In this document: in pieces, positions 38,601-48,168 of the stretch | Position numbering within the stretch: position 1 is the first letter of the stretch | How the letters are laid out: each line of letters starts with the position of its first letter | From: Halictus rubicundus | Taxonomy: Eukaryota > Arthropoda > Insecta > Hymenoptera > Halictidae | Direction of reading: 5' to 3' | Length of the DNA stretch: 64,000 nucleotides | Assembly (NCBI RefSeq): GCF_050948215.1 | Contig: NW_027488567.1 | Location: 744,001-808,000, forward strand | Position numbers and translations under genes: made by a program | Notes under the pieces: model-generated | Seen by the model: only the letters and a program-made list of their open reading frames with translations | What the model was told of the DNA's origin: nothing | The model's database searches: none

Positions 38601-41600
38601 AGATTACAGGATAGGATACAGGATACGATATTATAGAGGATAGGATAGGATAGAGGATAGGATAGGATAGATGATAGGATAGGATAGAGGATTGGATAGG
38701 ATAGAGGATACCATAGGATAGAGGATAGGATAGGATTGAGGATAGGATAGTAAAGAGGACAGGATAGGATACAGGATACGATATTATAGAGGATAGGATA
38801 GGATAGAGGATAGGATAGGATAGAGGATAGGATAGGATAGAGGATAGGATAGGATAGAGGATAGGATAGGATAGAGGATAGGATAGGATAGCGGATAGGA
38901 TAGTATGGAGTACACGATTGAATTGAGGATAGGATAGGGTTGAGGATAGGATAGGATAGAGGATAGGAGAACATAGAGGATAGGATAGGATAGAGGATAG
39001 GAGAACATAGAGGATAGGATAGGATAGAGGATAGGATACGATAGAGGATAGGATAGAGAATAGGATAGGATAGAGGATAGGGAATTGGATCGGATACAGG
39101 ATAGGAGACGGTAGAGGATTGGATAGGATAGAGGATAGGATAGGATAGGATAGGATAGAGGATATTATAGGATAGAGGATAGGATAGGATTGATGATAGG
39201 ATAGGAAAGATTACAGGATAGGATACAGGATACGATATTATAGATTATACGATATTATAGAGGATACGATAGGATAGAGGATAATATAGGATAGAGGATA
39301 GGATAGGAGAGAGGATAGGATAGGACAGAGGATAGGATAGGATAGAGGATAGGATATTATAGAGGATAGGATAGGATAGAGGATAGGATAGGTTTGAGGA
39401 TAACATAGGGGATTGGATAGCATAGAGGATAGGAGACGATAGAGGACAGGATAGGTTTGATGATAGGATAGGAAAGAGGACAGGATAGGATACAGGATAC
39501 GATATTATAGAGGATACGATATTATAGAGGATAGGATAGGATAGAGGATAGGATAGGATAGAGGATAAGATAGGATAGAGGATAGGATAGGATAGAGGAT
39601 AGGATAGGATAGAACAGGATAGGATAGAGGATAGGATAGGATAGAGGATAGGATAGGATAGAGGATACGATACGATAGAGGATAGGATAGAGGATAGGGG
39701 ATTGGATCGGATACAGGATAGGAGACGGTAGAGGATTGGATAGGATAGAGGATATTATAGGATAGAGGATAGGATAGGATGGAGGATAGGATAGGATAGA
39801 GGATAAGATAGGATAGAGGATAACATAGGGGATTGGATAGGATAGAGGATAGGAGACGATAGAGGATAGGATAGGATTGATGATAGGATAGGATAGATGA
39901 TATTATAGGAAAGAGGATAGGATATGATAGAGGATAGGATAGGATAGAGGATAGGATAGGATAGAGGATAGGATACGGATAGAGGATAGGATAGGATAGA
40001 GGATAGGATAGGATAGAGGATAGGATAGAGGATAGGATAGAGGATTGGATAGGATAGAGGATATTATAGGATAGAGGATAGGATAGGATAGCGGATAGGA
40101 TAGTATGGAGTATACGATAGAATTGAGAATAGGATAGGGTTGAGGATAGGATAGGATAGAGGATAGGATAGGATAGAGGATAGGATACGATAGAGGATAG
40201 GATAGGATAGAGGATAGGATAGGACAGAGGATAGGATAGGATAGAGGATAGGATACGATAGAGGATAGGATAGGATAGAGGATAGGATAGGACAGAGGAT
40301 TGGATAGGATAGTGGATAGGATAGGATAGAGGATAGGATACGGATAGAGGATAGGATAGGATAGAGGATAGGATAGGATAGAGGATAGGATAGAGGATAG
40401 GATAGAGGATTGGATAGGATAGAGGATATTATAGGATAGAGGATAGGATAGGATAGCGGATAGGATAGTATGGAGTATACGATAGAATTGAGAATAGGAT
40501 AGGGTTGAGGATAGGATAGGATAGAGGATAGGAGAAGATAGAGGATAGGATAGGATAGAGGATAGGGTACGATAGAGGATAGGATAGAGAATAGGATAGG
40601 ATAGAGGATAGGGGATTGGATCGGATACAGGATAGGAGACGGTAGAGGATTGGATAGGATAGAGGATAGGATAGGATAGAGGATATTATAGGATAGAGGA
40701 TAGGATAGGATTGATGATAGGATAGGAAAGATTACAGGATAGGATACAGGATACGATATTATAGAGGATACGTTATTATAGAGGATAGGATAGGATAGAG
40801 GATAGGATAGGATAGAGGATAGGATAGGATAGAGGATAGGATAGGGTAGAGGATAGGATAGGATATAGGATAGGATAGGATAGAGCATAGGATAGGATAG
40901 AGGATAGGATAGGATAGAGGATTGGATAGGATAGAGGATACCAAAGGATAGAGGAGAGGATAGGATTGAGGATAGGATAGGAAAGAGGACAGGATAGGAT
41001 ACAGGATACGATATTATAGAGGATACGATATTATAGAGGATAGGATAGGATAGAGGATAGGATAGAGAATAGGATGGGATAGAGGATAGGGGATTGGATC
41101 TGATACAGGATAGGAGACGGTAGAGGATTGGATAGGATAGAGGATAGGATACGATAGAGGATATTATAGGATAGAGGATAGGATAGGATTGATGATAGGA
41201 TAGGAAAGATTACAGGATAGGATACAGGATACGATATTATAGAGGATAGGATAGGATAGAGGATAGGATATTATAGAGGATAGGATAGGTTTGAGGATAA
41301 CATAGGGGATTGGATAGCATAGAGGATAGGAGACGATAGAGGACAGGATAGGTTTGATGATAGGATAGGAAAGAGGACAGGATAGGATACAGGATACGAT
41401 ATTATAGACGATACGATATTATAGAGGATAGGATAGGATAGAGGATAGGATAGGATAGAGGATAAGATAGGATAGAGGATAGGATAGGATAGAGGTGTTA
41501 CGAGCCAGGGCTGCGAGCAACGCGAGAGGCCGGCGAGGGGTTGTTACCCCAGGAATATGGTTTCTATTATTAGTTAATATTGAAATCTTTGTTGATTTGA

Positions 41601-41751
41601 ATTAGGATTAGTAAGCCTCGTAACTTATATATAATTCAATTGATACAATCCGAGCGGTAAGATTGTATCATGTGGGAACGTTCAATTATTAGATTAGGAT
41701 ATTAGGCAATAATTAAGGGTTGTAGATTACGCGAGTTAACAAACAAGACAA

Positions 41752-41757
41752 TTTATT
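41752..41757 (-). terminator. Candidate polyadenylation signal AATAAA in the 3' LTR
   Basis: AATAAA on the minus strand, about 340 bp downstream of the TATA box and 256 bp before the LTR end. The position is suitable for ending the element transcript, though other A/T-rich stretches exist in the LTR. Confidence 0.5.
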
Positions 41758-42093
41758 CTGAATTGGAATAGTTACAAGTGTAATTGTCTGTGTCGCGAGT
41801 GAATGTGGTAAGTGTACAATTAGAGATATTGTTACCTAGTGATGCACGGTGTTGACGCACTGGCAATGCGGGGTCGGAGAGCGATTGTTGAAAGACAAAT
41901 AGAATATACACGAACTAACGGATTCTATAAGGTTACGTTTGATTCGAAAGGGACTTTTATCCGATCTCACTAGAACTGACTCTTACGCGTGTAACGCGAC
42001 GTGACTGCACGATTACTATACCGCGACCGAATCACTTCTGAATCTCTACTGAACCGCTTCTCGACTGAACCAAAGAGGATGAAAATGCATGGG

Positions 42094-42101
42094 TTTATAT
42101 A
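42094..42101 (-). promoter_or_regulatory. TATA box of the 3' LTR
   Basis: TATATAAA on the minus strand, flanked by GGG and CCC. The same octamer is at 48767-48774 in the 5' LTR, 84 bp inside its truncation point, so the core promoter survives there while most of the upstream U3 is gone. Confidence 0.6.
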
Positions 42102-42461
42102 CCCTAAAAATGAGAGGGGAATGTATCTGTTTTATTTTACGGTCGCATACTCGTATTTGTCGTTTCTAGTGAGTTTAAGGTTTGCAGCTGGATCTTTTGT
42201 TTATAGGGGTAAAACGAAGGGTTAGCCAGGATGTTTCCTATCAAAGACTATCTTGACAATACATTCCAGAAGGGGATGTTTTGAAGATTTCCATATTAGG
42301 AAATCGTACGGTGCTGTTACTGAATCATGCTTCGTGCCAGCTGCGTCCAGCCGGAGTACAATTATTAAACAAGGGGCCTGTTGGGACGCTTTTCGTTCTC
42401 AGAAAAAGAGATTAGAACTTCTAATCGAAATAAACGTGGAGAAACGTCTCCATACGTAACA

Positions 42462-42472
42462 TCTCCCCCCTT
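42462..42472 (-). other. Polypurine tract
   Basis: AAGGGGGGAGA on the minus strand lies directly before the 3' LTR start TGTTACG. This is the expected position and composition for the plus-strand DNA primer. Confidence 0.9.
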
Positions 42473-42796
42473 AAATGAAACATCGCGGTTCGCGTGATGC
42501 TTTCGATCTGAGAAAGAAAAACGTCCTGAGAACTATGATAAAGAAAAATGTCGGGTGTAGTGTAGTGTAGTGTAGTGTGATGTTTAGTGTACTTATTTTT
42601 AGGTGTGGTCTCGATTGCGTAACCCATTTGAATCCAGTGTTCCGCAACATCCAGTGGGGGTTGATCAGGTGGTTAGTCCAACAGGAGGTGGCCCTCAGCG
42701 TGGCCACTACTGGTGATGGTCACTCCGCTAGCGTAGTCGCTTCGGTCTCTCATTACTATTCCAGAGATGGTGTTGATTCGGCGGATGGCTTTGTTG
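42473..42796 (-). other. Non-coding remnant between pol stop and polypurine tract
   Basis: Related insect elements carry env here, but no env-like frame is visible. The stretch holds a GTGTA pentamer microsatellite on + at about 42555-42579. A 50-codon minus frame (42825-42673) overlaps the pol end in a different register; I do not recognise its product. The content fits an internal deletion that removed the end of pol and any env, but that is inference. Confidence 0.55.
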
Positions 42797-45700
42797 TTAC
42801 GGGGGCGGACGCCCCTCCGCACCATTTTTACTGCCTGCCAGATTATGTATTCGGACTATGTTGGTTATTAACTCTGTTAAATAGTCTCCATATGTTTTCA
42901 AGTTCGTACCAGTTGGGAATGAGGTTGGTTCCCGAGCTTGTTTACCAAAAATTAATTCGTATGGTGTAAAATTGGTGGCTTCATGAACTGAGGTATTGTA
43001 AGAGAACATTGCAAAAGGAATTAGCAAATCCCAGTCTTCGTAACTATTCATGTAATGCTTGAGATATTCCGTGAGTACGATGTGACTTCGTTCTAATGAT
43101 CCATTGGTTTGCGGTCGGTATCCTGAAGTAGTGATCTGTTTGATTTTGAAAATTTCAGATAAGTTTTTCATGAGGCTTCCGATAAAACTGGTTCCTTTGT
43201 CTGTTAATATGGCTCGAGGTGTTCCATAAACTGCGATGAAATGCCTTGCGAAAGCATCGGCAATGGTAGTCGCTCGGATGTTGGGTATTGCTACTGCAAT
43301 ACAGTATTTGGTTAAATTATCCTGCATAGTAAGAATGTATCGATTGCCTCCTGGTGTGACTGGTAATGGTCCAACGGTATCCAGAGAAATTTTATCAAAT
43401 GCGTCCAAAGGTGTGTCGGTGATCAGCATAGGCTGACGAGTTTTTACACGGACTAATTTTTGTTCCTGGCAACTTTTGCATTTTCGGATGTAATCTTGAA
43501 TTTCATTGCGCATGTGTGGCCAATGAAATCTTGCTCGAATACGATTGTAGGTTTTTGTGACTCCTTTATGTCCTCCGATTAAACTATCGTGTGCTTCGTG
43601 AATAATCTCTTGTCTATTTTCTGCAGAAGGTGTGGTGATAATGCAATTGCATATTGTGATTTGAGGAATTTGCTCTGTGAAGGTCTCTTCCAATGTATTG
43701 AAAAATTCGTTGAGTGGCAATTTATGCAAATCTCCGGTGGCTGATATTCGAAATGATTCGATCCTGTTTTCTTTTAAAGCTGGTTGGAGAGTTTTCAATC
43801 CGTTGACTATGTCCATTCTATTTGGTTTATCATAAAAATTGTCGGAAATTATTATGCTGAATATTTTAAATAATCCGTTGTTTGAAATTACAACTTGTCC
43901 CTTCTTTGGTCCTGCAGCTAGAAATTCCTGTTTGTTTATTAATTCGGTGTCCAAGAGTAATTTTCCGATGGGAGTTATTAAATTGCAGTCGGCTGATATA
44001 AAGTGCACGTAATTGTCTTCTTTTGCTGTGAGGGTGTTTGAAGAAACGATAATCTTTTGTTTTGGTTCTGGCGGCGCTTCCAGGTCAGTTTCGGTGGAAG
44101 AACTGTCGGTAGCGGTGTCAAAGAATGGGTAAGGGTCTGCTGTACGGTCAGGTAACTGCCTTGCACTTGTTTCGCTTGTGGGTAGCCGGATTATGGTGGG
44201 TTGTAAAATTCCATCTGTTCTGTCTGATTGTTCCTGCAGTATATTAGGTGGATCCACTTGCAAATTGTTTGTATTTTCAATAACTGTATTTTCGAGCGGT
44301 TCTTCAAACGAAATTAAATCATCAGATAAGCTTTGGTTCTTATCTGTAGAAAAAATTTCTGTGGAGTTTGCTGCGGGTAAAAACTGGTGTGTGGTATCCT
44401 GGTCTTCATCTGGCATCAACACTTCTCTAGATAGGCTCGGAAGGGACCGATTTTTGTTTATTATGGGAGAGTGTCGCACTTTTCCAAGAGCGGGCTCTTC
44501 TCTTTCATCTGAACTGCTTGTTTCCTGATATTTCGGTCGTTTTTCTCGGTCTCGACGTAATTGTCTGATACGTTGTCCAATTGAATCCGGTCTGTCTTCA
44601 TGTGTCTTCGGTAGTTGGGTCTTGAAATCGGGATCTCGAAGTTCACGTGGAATAAGTGGTAAACAAGAAATGGTAGGGTTGCGTGAAAGAGCATCTGCGT
44701 TCATATTCGTTTTTCCGGATTTATGGATAACCTGATAATCGTACTCCAGAAGTCTCAATTTCCACTTCATGAGTCTTGATGTCGGATCTTTTACAGAATG
44801 TAGCCAAACTAGAGGTCTGTGATCTGTCACAAGAGTGAATTTGGTTCCGTAAACATATGGTCTGAAATATTGAACAGCGTAAACCATGGCTAAACATTCC
44901 TTTTCTGTAGCCGAGTAATTTTTCTCTGCTTTATTGAGGCTGCGCGACGCGTAAGCAATCGGCAGATCATTTCCAATCTCGCCTTGACTAAGCACGGCTC
45001 CAATGGCATGTTCTGATGCATCCGTTGTAACGATGAATGGTTTGCTGAAGTCGGGGTATTGTAAAATAGGTTCTTGGCAAAGTTCTTCACGTAATTGTTT
45101 AAAGCTGTTTTCCTGTTCTTCTGTCCATTTGAATTTTATTCCTTTTCCCAAGAGGCTAATCAATGGTTTTGCCTTAGTGGTGAAATCTGATATGAATCGT
45201 CTGTAGTATCCTACTAATCCCAAAAATTGTTGTATATTCTTCTGATTGGTGGGTGTTGGAAAATCCTTGACGGCTTTTAATTTTCTGGGGTCAGGTTTTA
45301 CTCCTTGTCTTGAAATAATGTGTCCAAGGTAAGTAACTTCTTTCCGTAAAAATTCACATTTATTGGTCTGAAGGGTTAAGCCATGTTCTCGTAAACGATT
45401 GAATAATTTCCTGACTTTAACGTTGTGTTCATGTAGTGATGATGCGTAAACCACAATGTCGTCCAGGTAAACGAACACGTCCGTTCCCTGAAGTCCAGTT
45501 AGTACTTGATCCATGAGGCGTTGGAAGGTGGGTGGTGCATTTTTTAAACCAAACGGCATTCGTGAAAATTCATAATGCCCGTTAGGTGTGGTAAAGGCTG
45601 TTTTCTGCCTATCTTTCGGGTCCATCTCTATTTGGTGAAAACCATTTGCGAGATCGAAAACGGAGAAGTACTTAGCTCCACCGAGACGATCTAATATTTC

Positions 45701-46888
45701 TGTAATCTGTGGTAGCGGGTATTTATCAGAAATTGTTTTATCATTAAGCGCACGGAAGTCTATGACCATACGCCAACGTTTGTTTCCCTGTGCATCCGGT
45801 TTCTTAGGTACAATCCACAAAGGTGAATTATATGGGGATTTCGACGGAGTTATTATTCCTTCGGATAGTAATGCGTCTATCTGCCTTTTTATCTCATGTT
45901 GATGTATCGGAGGATAGCGATATTGTCTTGTGTTTATTGGAATTTCGTCGGTCGTGTGTATGGAATGTTTGAAATCGGAGGCCTTCCCTAGCTTATCTCC
46001 GGGGAGATAAAATCGGTCAGGAAACTCCTTTATCAGAGCAGTGATGCTGCACAGTTCCTCTTTGTTCAAGTGCTTGAGATTTAACATTTGGGAGATTCCC
46101 TGTGCCCTATCTTCTCTGTTGTTGAAATTAGCATGACCTTGTACCTCTGAGTAGATGTCTTCGTCCGAAGTGCTTACAATGTCATAGGGTTCCAAAATTT
46201 GTGGTTCTATTTCTATATCCAGGTCTTCTTCGCTGGTGTTGGTTGCCATAACATGGCACCTTCCTTGATCGTTTATGACAGCTGCTTCTCCTATGTACAA
46301 TTGGTCATGTGTTCTTATGCGAGGCAAGTAGCCTTCCTTGATCTTCGGGTTAGCTATGTGAATAGCGATTTGTTGTGAGGTTCTTGCTGGAATGCGGTGT
46401 TTAGTTGGTTTTTCTGGTGCTTCTAAATAATTTGAAAATCGAATAGGCCTGATAGGTTTGTTCTTTAATACCAGTGTTCCATGGTAATAGGAAATCTCAG
46501 CCTGTTCTTGTTTTAGGAATGGGCTTCCGATTAGTCCATCTGCTTCTATGGCAAGGTGTTTTACTACGTAAAATATTGCTGGGGCTTCATGGATATGAAG
46601 AATTGTCGTCCCTACGGTGAAAATCGGGGTTGTGGTGAGTCCAGTTATTTCGATTTCCTCTCGTGAAATCTCTGCTGTTCTTTCTAGAGCGTCGAGGACT
46701 ACCAAATTTACGGACGCTCCACCGTCAATTAAAAATTCTCCCGTTCCTGATTCCAGTTCTGGGATCGTAATTTTTATCCGTGGTGCAGGTGCTTCCTTGA
46801 TGAGGGTTTCTCTTCGAAGCGGACGGATCTTGGGCGATCTTCTTTCTTTTCGCTCATCGTGTCGCCTGTACGGTGAGCGCGATCGTAG
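42797..46888 (-). CDS. pol: Pol polyprotein (protease, RT, RNase H, integrase), expressed by -1 frameshift
   Basis: This frame follows gag in the -1 register and has no start of its own; codons are counted from 46888, the first base after the shift, giving 1363 residues. Residue 55 is the protease Asp in a DGGAS motif (DTG is usual). RT has YLDD at 474-477; RNase H ends near a DALSRN motif at about 732. A linker of about 355 residues, rich in Ser, Glu and Asp and far longer than the roughly 80 residues in the other Gypsy element here, precedes integrase. Integrase has an HHCC zinc module from about 1100 and the catalytic triad D1170, D1230, E1266 with 35 residues between the last two. The integrase match ends at about 42830 and a short Gly/Pro tail leads to a TAA at 42797, so the C-terminal module appears missing. 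All catalytic residues except the odd protease Thr-to-Gly position are present. Confidence 0.9.
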   Translation of the reverse strand, partial: LRSRSPYRRHDERKERRSPKIRPLRRETLIKEAPAPRIKITIPELESGTGEFLIDGGASVNLVVLDALERTAEISREEIEITGLTTTPIFTVGTTILHIHEAPAIFYVVKHLAIEADGLIGSPFLKQEQAEISYYHGTLVLKNKPIRPIRFSNYLEAPEKPTKHRIPARTSQQIAIHIANPKIKEGYLPRIRTHDQLYIGEAAVINDQGRCHVMATNTSEEDLDIEIEPQILEPYDIVSTSDEDIYSEVQGHANFNNREDRAQGISQMLNLKHLNKEELCSITALIKEFPDRFYLPGDKLGKASDFKHSIHTTDEIPINTRQYRYPPIHQHEIKRQIDALLSEGIITPSKSPYNSPLWIVPKKPDAQGNKRWRMVIDFRALNDKTISDKYPLPQITEILDRLGGAKYFSVFDLANGFHQIEMDPKDRQKTAFTTPNGHYEFSRMPFGLKNAPPTFQRLMDQVLTGLQGTDVFVYLDDIVVYASSLHEHNVKVRKLFNRLREHGLTLQTNKCEFLRKEVTYLGHIISRQGVKPDPRKLKAVKDFPTPTNQKNIQQFLGLVGYYRRFISDFTTKAKPLISLLGKGIKFKWTEEQENSFKQLREELCQEPILQYPDFSKPFIVTTDASEHAIGAVLSQGEIGNDLPIAYASRSLNKAEKNYSATEKECLAMVYAVQYFRPYVYGTKFTLVTDHRPLVWLHSVKDPTSRLMKWKLRLLEYDYQVIHKSGKTNMNADALSRNPTISCLPLIPRELRDPDFKTQLPKTHEDRPDSIGQRIRQLRRDREKRPKYQETSSSDEREEPALGKVRHSPIINKNRSLPSLSREVLMPDEDQDTTHQFLPAANSTEIFSTDKNQSLSDDLISFEEPLENTVIENTNNLQVDPPNILQEQSDRTDGILQPTIIRLPTSETSARQLPDRTADPYPFFDTATDSSSTETDLEAPPEPKQKIIVSSNTLTAKEDNYVHFISADCNLITPIGKLLLDTELINKQEFLAAGPKKGQVVISNNGLFKIFSIIISDNFYDKPNRMDIVNGLKTLQPALKENRIESFRISATGDLHKLPLNEFFNTLEETFTEQIPQITICNCIITTPSAENRQEIIHEAHDSLIGGHKGVTKTYNRIRARFHWPHMRNEIQDYIRKCKSCQEQKLVRVKTRQPMLITDTPLDAFDKISLDTVGPLPVTPGGNRYILTMQDNLTKYCIAVAIPNIRATTIADAFARHFIAVYGTPRAILTDKGTSFIGSLMKNLSEIFKIKQITTSGYRPQTNGSLERSHIVLTEYLKHYMNSYEDWDLLIPFAMFSYNTSVHEATNFTPYELIFGKQAREPTSFPTGTNLKTYGDYLTELITNIVRIHNLAGSKNGAEGRPPP

Positions 46889-47958
46889 TTTAAAAATTTC
46901 TTTGATTCCACGGACGAATCTCGCGAATCTCGCGAATCTCGTCGGAATCGCGGGCTACGGGGACGATTCCTGCAGAATTTCCCGTCGTGCCCGGAAGTTC
47001 CGCAATGCCAACAATACATGTTTGACATGCGATTTTTATCGGTACCCTTTAGAATCGTATACCGTTTTTCTCCGTCATCTCCCATTGATGACTCGGAGCG
47101 ATTGGAGGGGGAGTGTGAGGGGCTCCTGTGACGCAAGGTCCAGGCAGAAGCGCGTTCTTCTCTTTCCTCCTCAAAACCAGATGGTCTCGTGCGTCGATCT
47201 CTGTGTCGATCATATCTGCTCGGAGATAGAGGGTACGACACTTCACGTTCGCGATAACGAGGATCTTGGTCGAAAGAATCTCGGCGGGACCACCTTGATG
47301 GTGATTCATTCCGAGGCGATTGTCTTCGATTTCTTAGTATTTTATCTATTTGCAGCACAGCGTCGTAAGCTTCCTCCAGATTTTCTGTATCTTTTTGGAG
47401 AGCCGACACCTTCAAGGCAATACGATCCGGTAATCCATCGATGAAGTTTTCCAAAACGTCCTTCTCCATTTCCTTGATGAATTCTTCAGCGTGGACCTCG
47501 TATTTTTCCTTAATGGCTCCGCGCGTACAATAGACTAGGTGGCTTGTCCTATCGATGTATTGTCGTAGGCTCTCACCTTCGCGGATGCGTAACTTCGCGA
47601 TTTCCACTTGGAAATATGACAAACTTTTGCCAGGCGCGAATCTTTTCTTTAAGTGCTGAATTAATGCTTTTGCGGTCGTAAACTTGTGCTCTAATGTGCT
47701 TCTACGTGCTGGCCCGACGAGTTTAGTAAGAACAATTGCTAGATACTCGGTTTCCGTACCCTCAGGAATCAACGTTAACCCGTCCTCTATAGTCTGCGCG
47801 AAACGAGACAAGGGTGGGTCTTCCCCATTAACAGTCGGAATTGTCGAAGTAACGTTTTGTAAACATGTCCTTTGCGTCAACAGCGACATAGAATTTGCAA
47901 GTGATACCGTCAAGTTCATTATGTCAGCGTTAGAAGTATTTGCTATTCCGTTCAGCAT
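46774..47958 (-). CDS. gag: Gag structural protein
   Basis: Gag forms the particle and binds element RNA. The ATG at 47958 opens a 394-residue frame that ends with a TAA at 46774. Residues about 1-215 are helix-rich and capsid-like. Residues about 220-300 are rich in Arg, Ser and Asp/Glu. A single CCHC zinc knuckle (C-X2-C-X4-H-X4-C) lies at 316-329, followed by RDS repeats. The last codons overlap pol: frameshifting at residue 357 would replace the final 37 residues with Pol. The start is supported by the lack of an upstream in-frame alternative close by and by the A/T-rich non-coding leader before it. Confidence 0.9.
   Translation of the reverse strand: MLNGIANTSNADIMNLTVSLANSMSLLTQRTCLQNVTSTIPTVNGEDPPLSRFAQTIEDGLTLIPEGTETEYLAIVLTKLVGPARRSTLEHKFTTAKALIQHLKKRFAPGKSLSYFQVEIAKLRIREGESLRQYIDRTSHLVYCTRGAIKEKYEVHAEEFIKEMEKDVLENFIDGLPDRIALKVSALQKDTENLEEAYDAVLQIDKILRNRRQSPRNESPSRWSRRDSFDQDPRYREREVSYPLSPSRYDRHRDRRTRPSGFEEEREERASAWTLRHRSPSHSPSNRSESSMGDDGEKRYTILKGTDKNRMSNMYCWHCGTSGHDGKFCRNRPRSPRFRRDSRDSRDSSVESKKFLNYDRAHRTGDTMSEKKEDRPRSVRFEEKPSSRKHLHHG
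46851..46894 (-). promoter_or_regulatory. Programmed -1 frameshift signal between gag and pol
   Basis: In the gag frame the codons read T TTA AAC, the canonical slippery heptamer TTTAAAC, at 46894-46888. After an 8-nt spacer comes an inverted repeat: CGCTCACCGT and ACGATGAGCG pair over ten positions with one C-A mismatch around a 9-nt loop (46879-46851). The pol frame is open from exactly this point into the protease. Heptamer, spacer and stem match the standard architecture of -1 frameshift sites. Confidence 0.8.
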
Positions 47959-47967
47959 TTTTTAAAA

Positions 47968-48072
47968 CGTAACTAGCGAAAACTAGTATATAATTTTTTA
48001 ATAAAAGCGTAACTAGCGAAAACTAGTATATTGCTTATAATATTACGACGTGACTAGCGAAAACTAGTATAT
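47968..48072 (-). repeat. Three 24-bp leader repeats, each a small hairpin
   Basis: Between the PBS and gag, near-identical 24-bp units occur at 47968-47991, 48008-48031 and 48049-48072 (spacing 40 and 41 bp; one base differs in the third). Each contains ACTAG-CGAAAA-CTAGT, a perfect 5-bp stem with a 6-nt loop. The location equals that of the Su(Hw) insulator repeats in Drosophila gypsy, though the sequences are not the same. A function as a protein-binding, insulator or packaging element is inference. Confidence 0.8.
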
Positions 48073-48146
48073 TGTCGATACTCAGTTACGAGTAATTTAA
48101 CTTGTAAAAAACCAAAAATTAAAGCGATCCTAAAATAATTGAATGT

Positions 48147-48164
48147 ATCCCACCGCTGTCACCA
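48147..48164 (-). other. Primer-binding site, probably tRNA-Leu type
   Basis: On the minus strand TGGTGACAGCGGTGGGAT begins 4 nt after the LTR end. Its complement ends CACCGCTGTCACCA, which resembles the T-arm/acceptor end of eukaryotic leucine tRNAs plus CCA. The tRNA identity is from memory of tRNA consensus and is moderate; the PBS role is well supported by position and the TGG start. Confidence 0.7.
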
Positions 48165-48168
48165 GTTT

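Larger units (their letters stand above)
15832..41495 (+). repeat. Satellite block II, 17-bp GGATA-type monomer with higher-order structure
   Basis: This is the same family and orientation as block I, uninterrupted for about 25.7 kb. Nearly pure 17-bp runs occur around 36240-36900. Elsewhere the variant monomers (GATACGATATTATAG, GATACCAAAGG, GATACCATAGG, GGGGATTGGATCGG, GGAGACGATAG, GTATGGAGTATACG) recur in ordered series forming higher-order repeats. No gene, RNA gene or other mobile element was seen inside. Long minus-strand open frames, the largest at 28424-30799, are by-products of the stop-free reverse complement. Confidence 0.97.
41496..42461 (-). repeat. 3' LTR, full length (966 bp)
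   Basis: On the minus strand it starts TGTTACG (at 42461) and ends CGTAACA (at 41496), a perfect 7-bp terminal inverted repeat. The inner edge is fixed by the adjacent polypurine tract and the outer edge by the switch to satellite at 41495. It contains a TATA box (42094-42101) and AATAAA (41752-41757) in the element orientation. Confidence 0.93.

Noticed and set aside
42473..42830. Remnant of an envelope gene
   Set aside because: No signal peptide, membrane segment or env motif is visible in the short frames; only absence of env can be stated.
42577..42969. Plus-strand 130-codon ORF over the pol end
   Set aside because: It is antisense to pol and the 3' non-coding region, with no recognisable domain.
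46617..47444. Plus-strand 275-codon ORF over gag
   Set aside because: It is the antisense shadow of the gag/pol overlap; gag on the minus strand has the zinc knuckle and a proper ATG.
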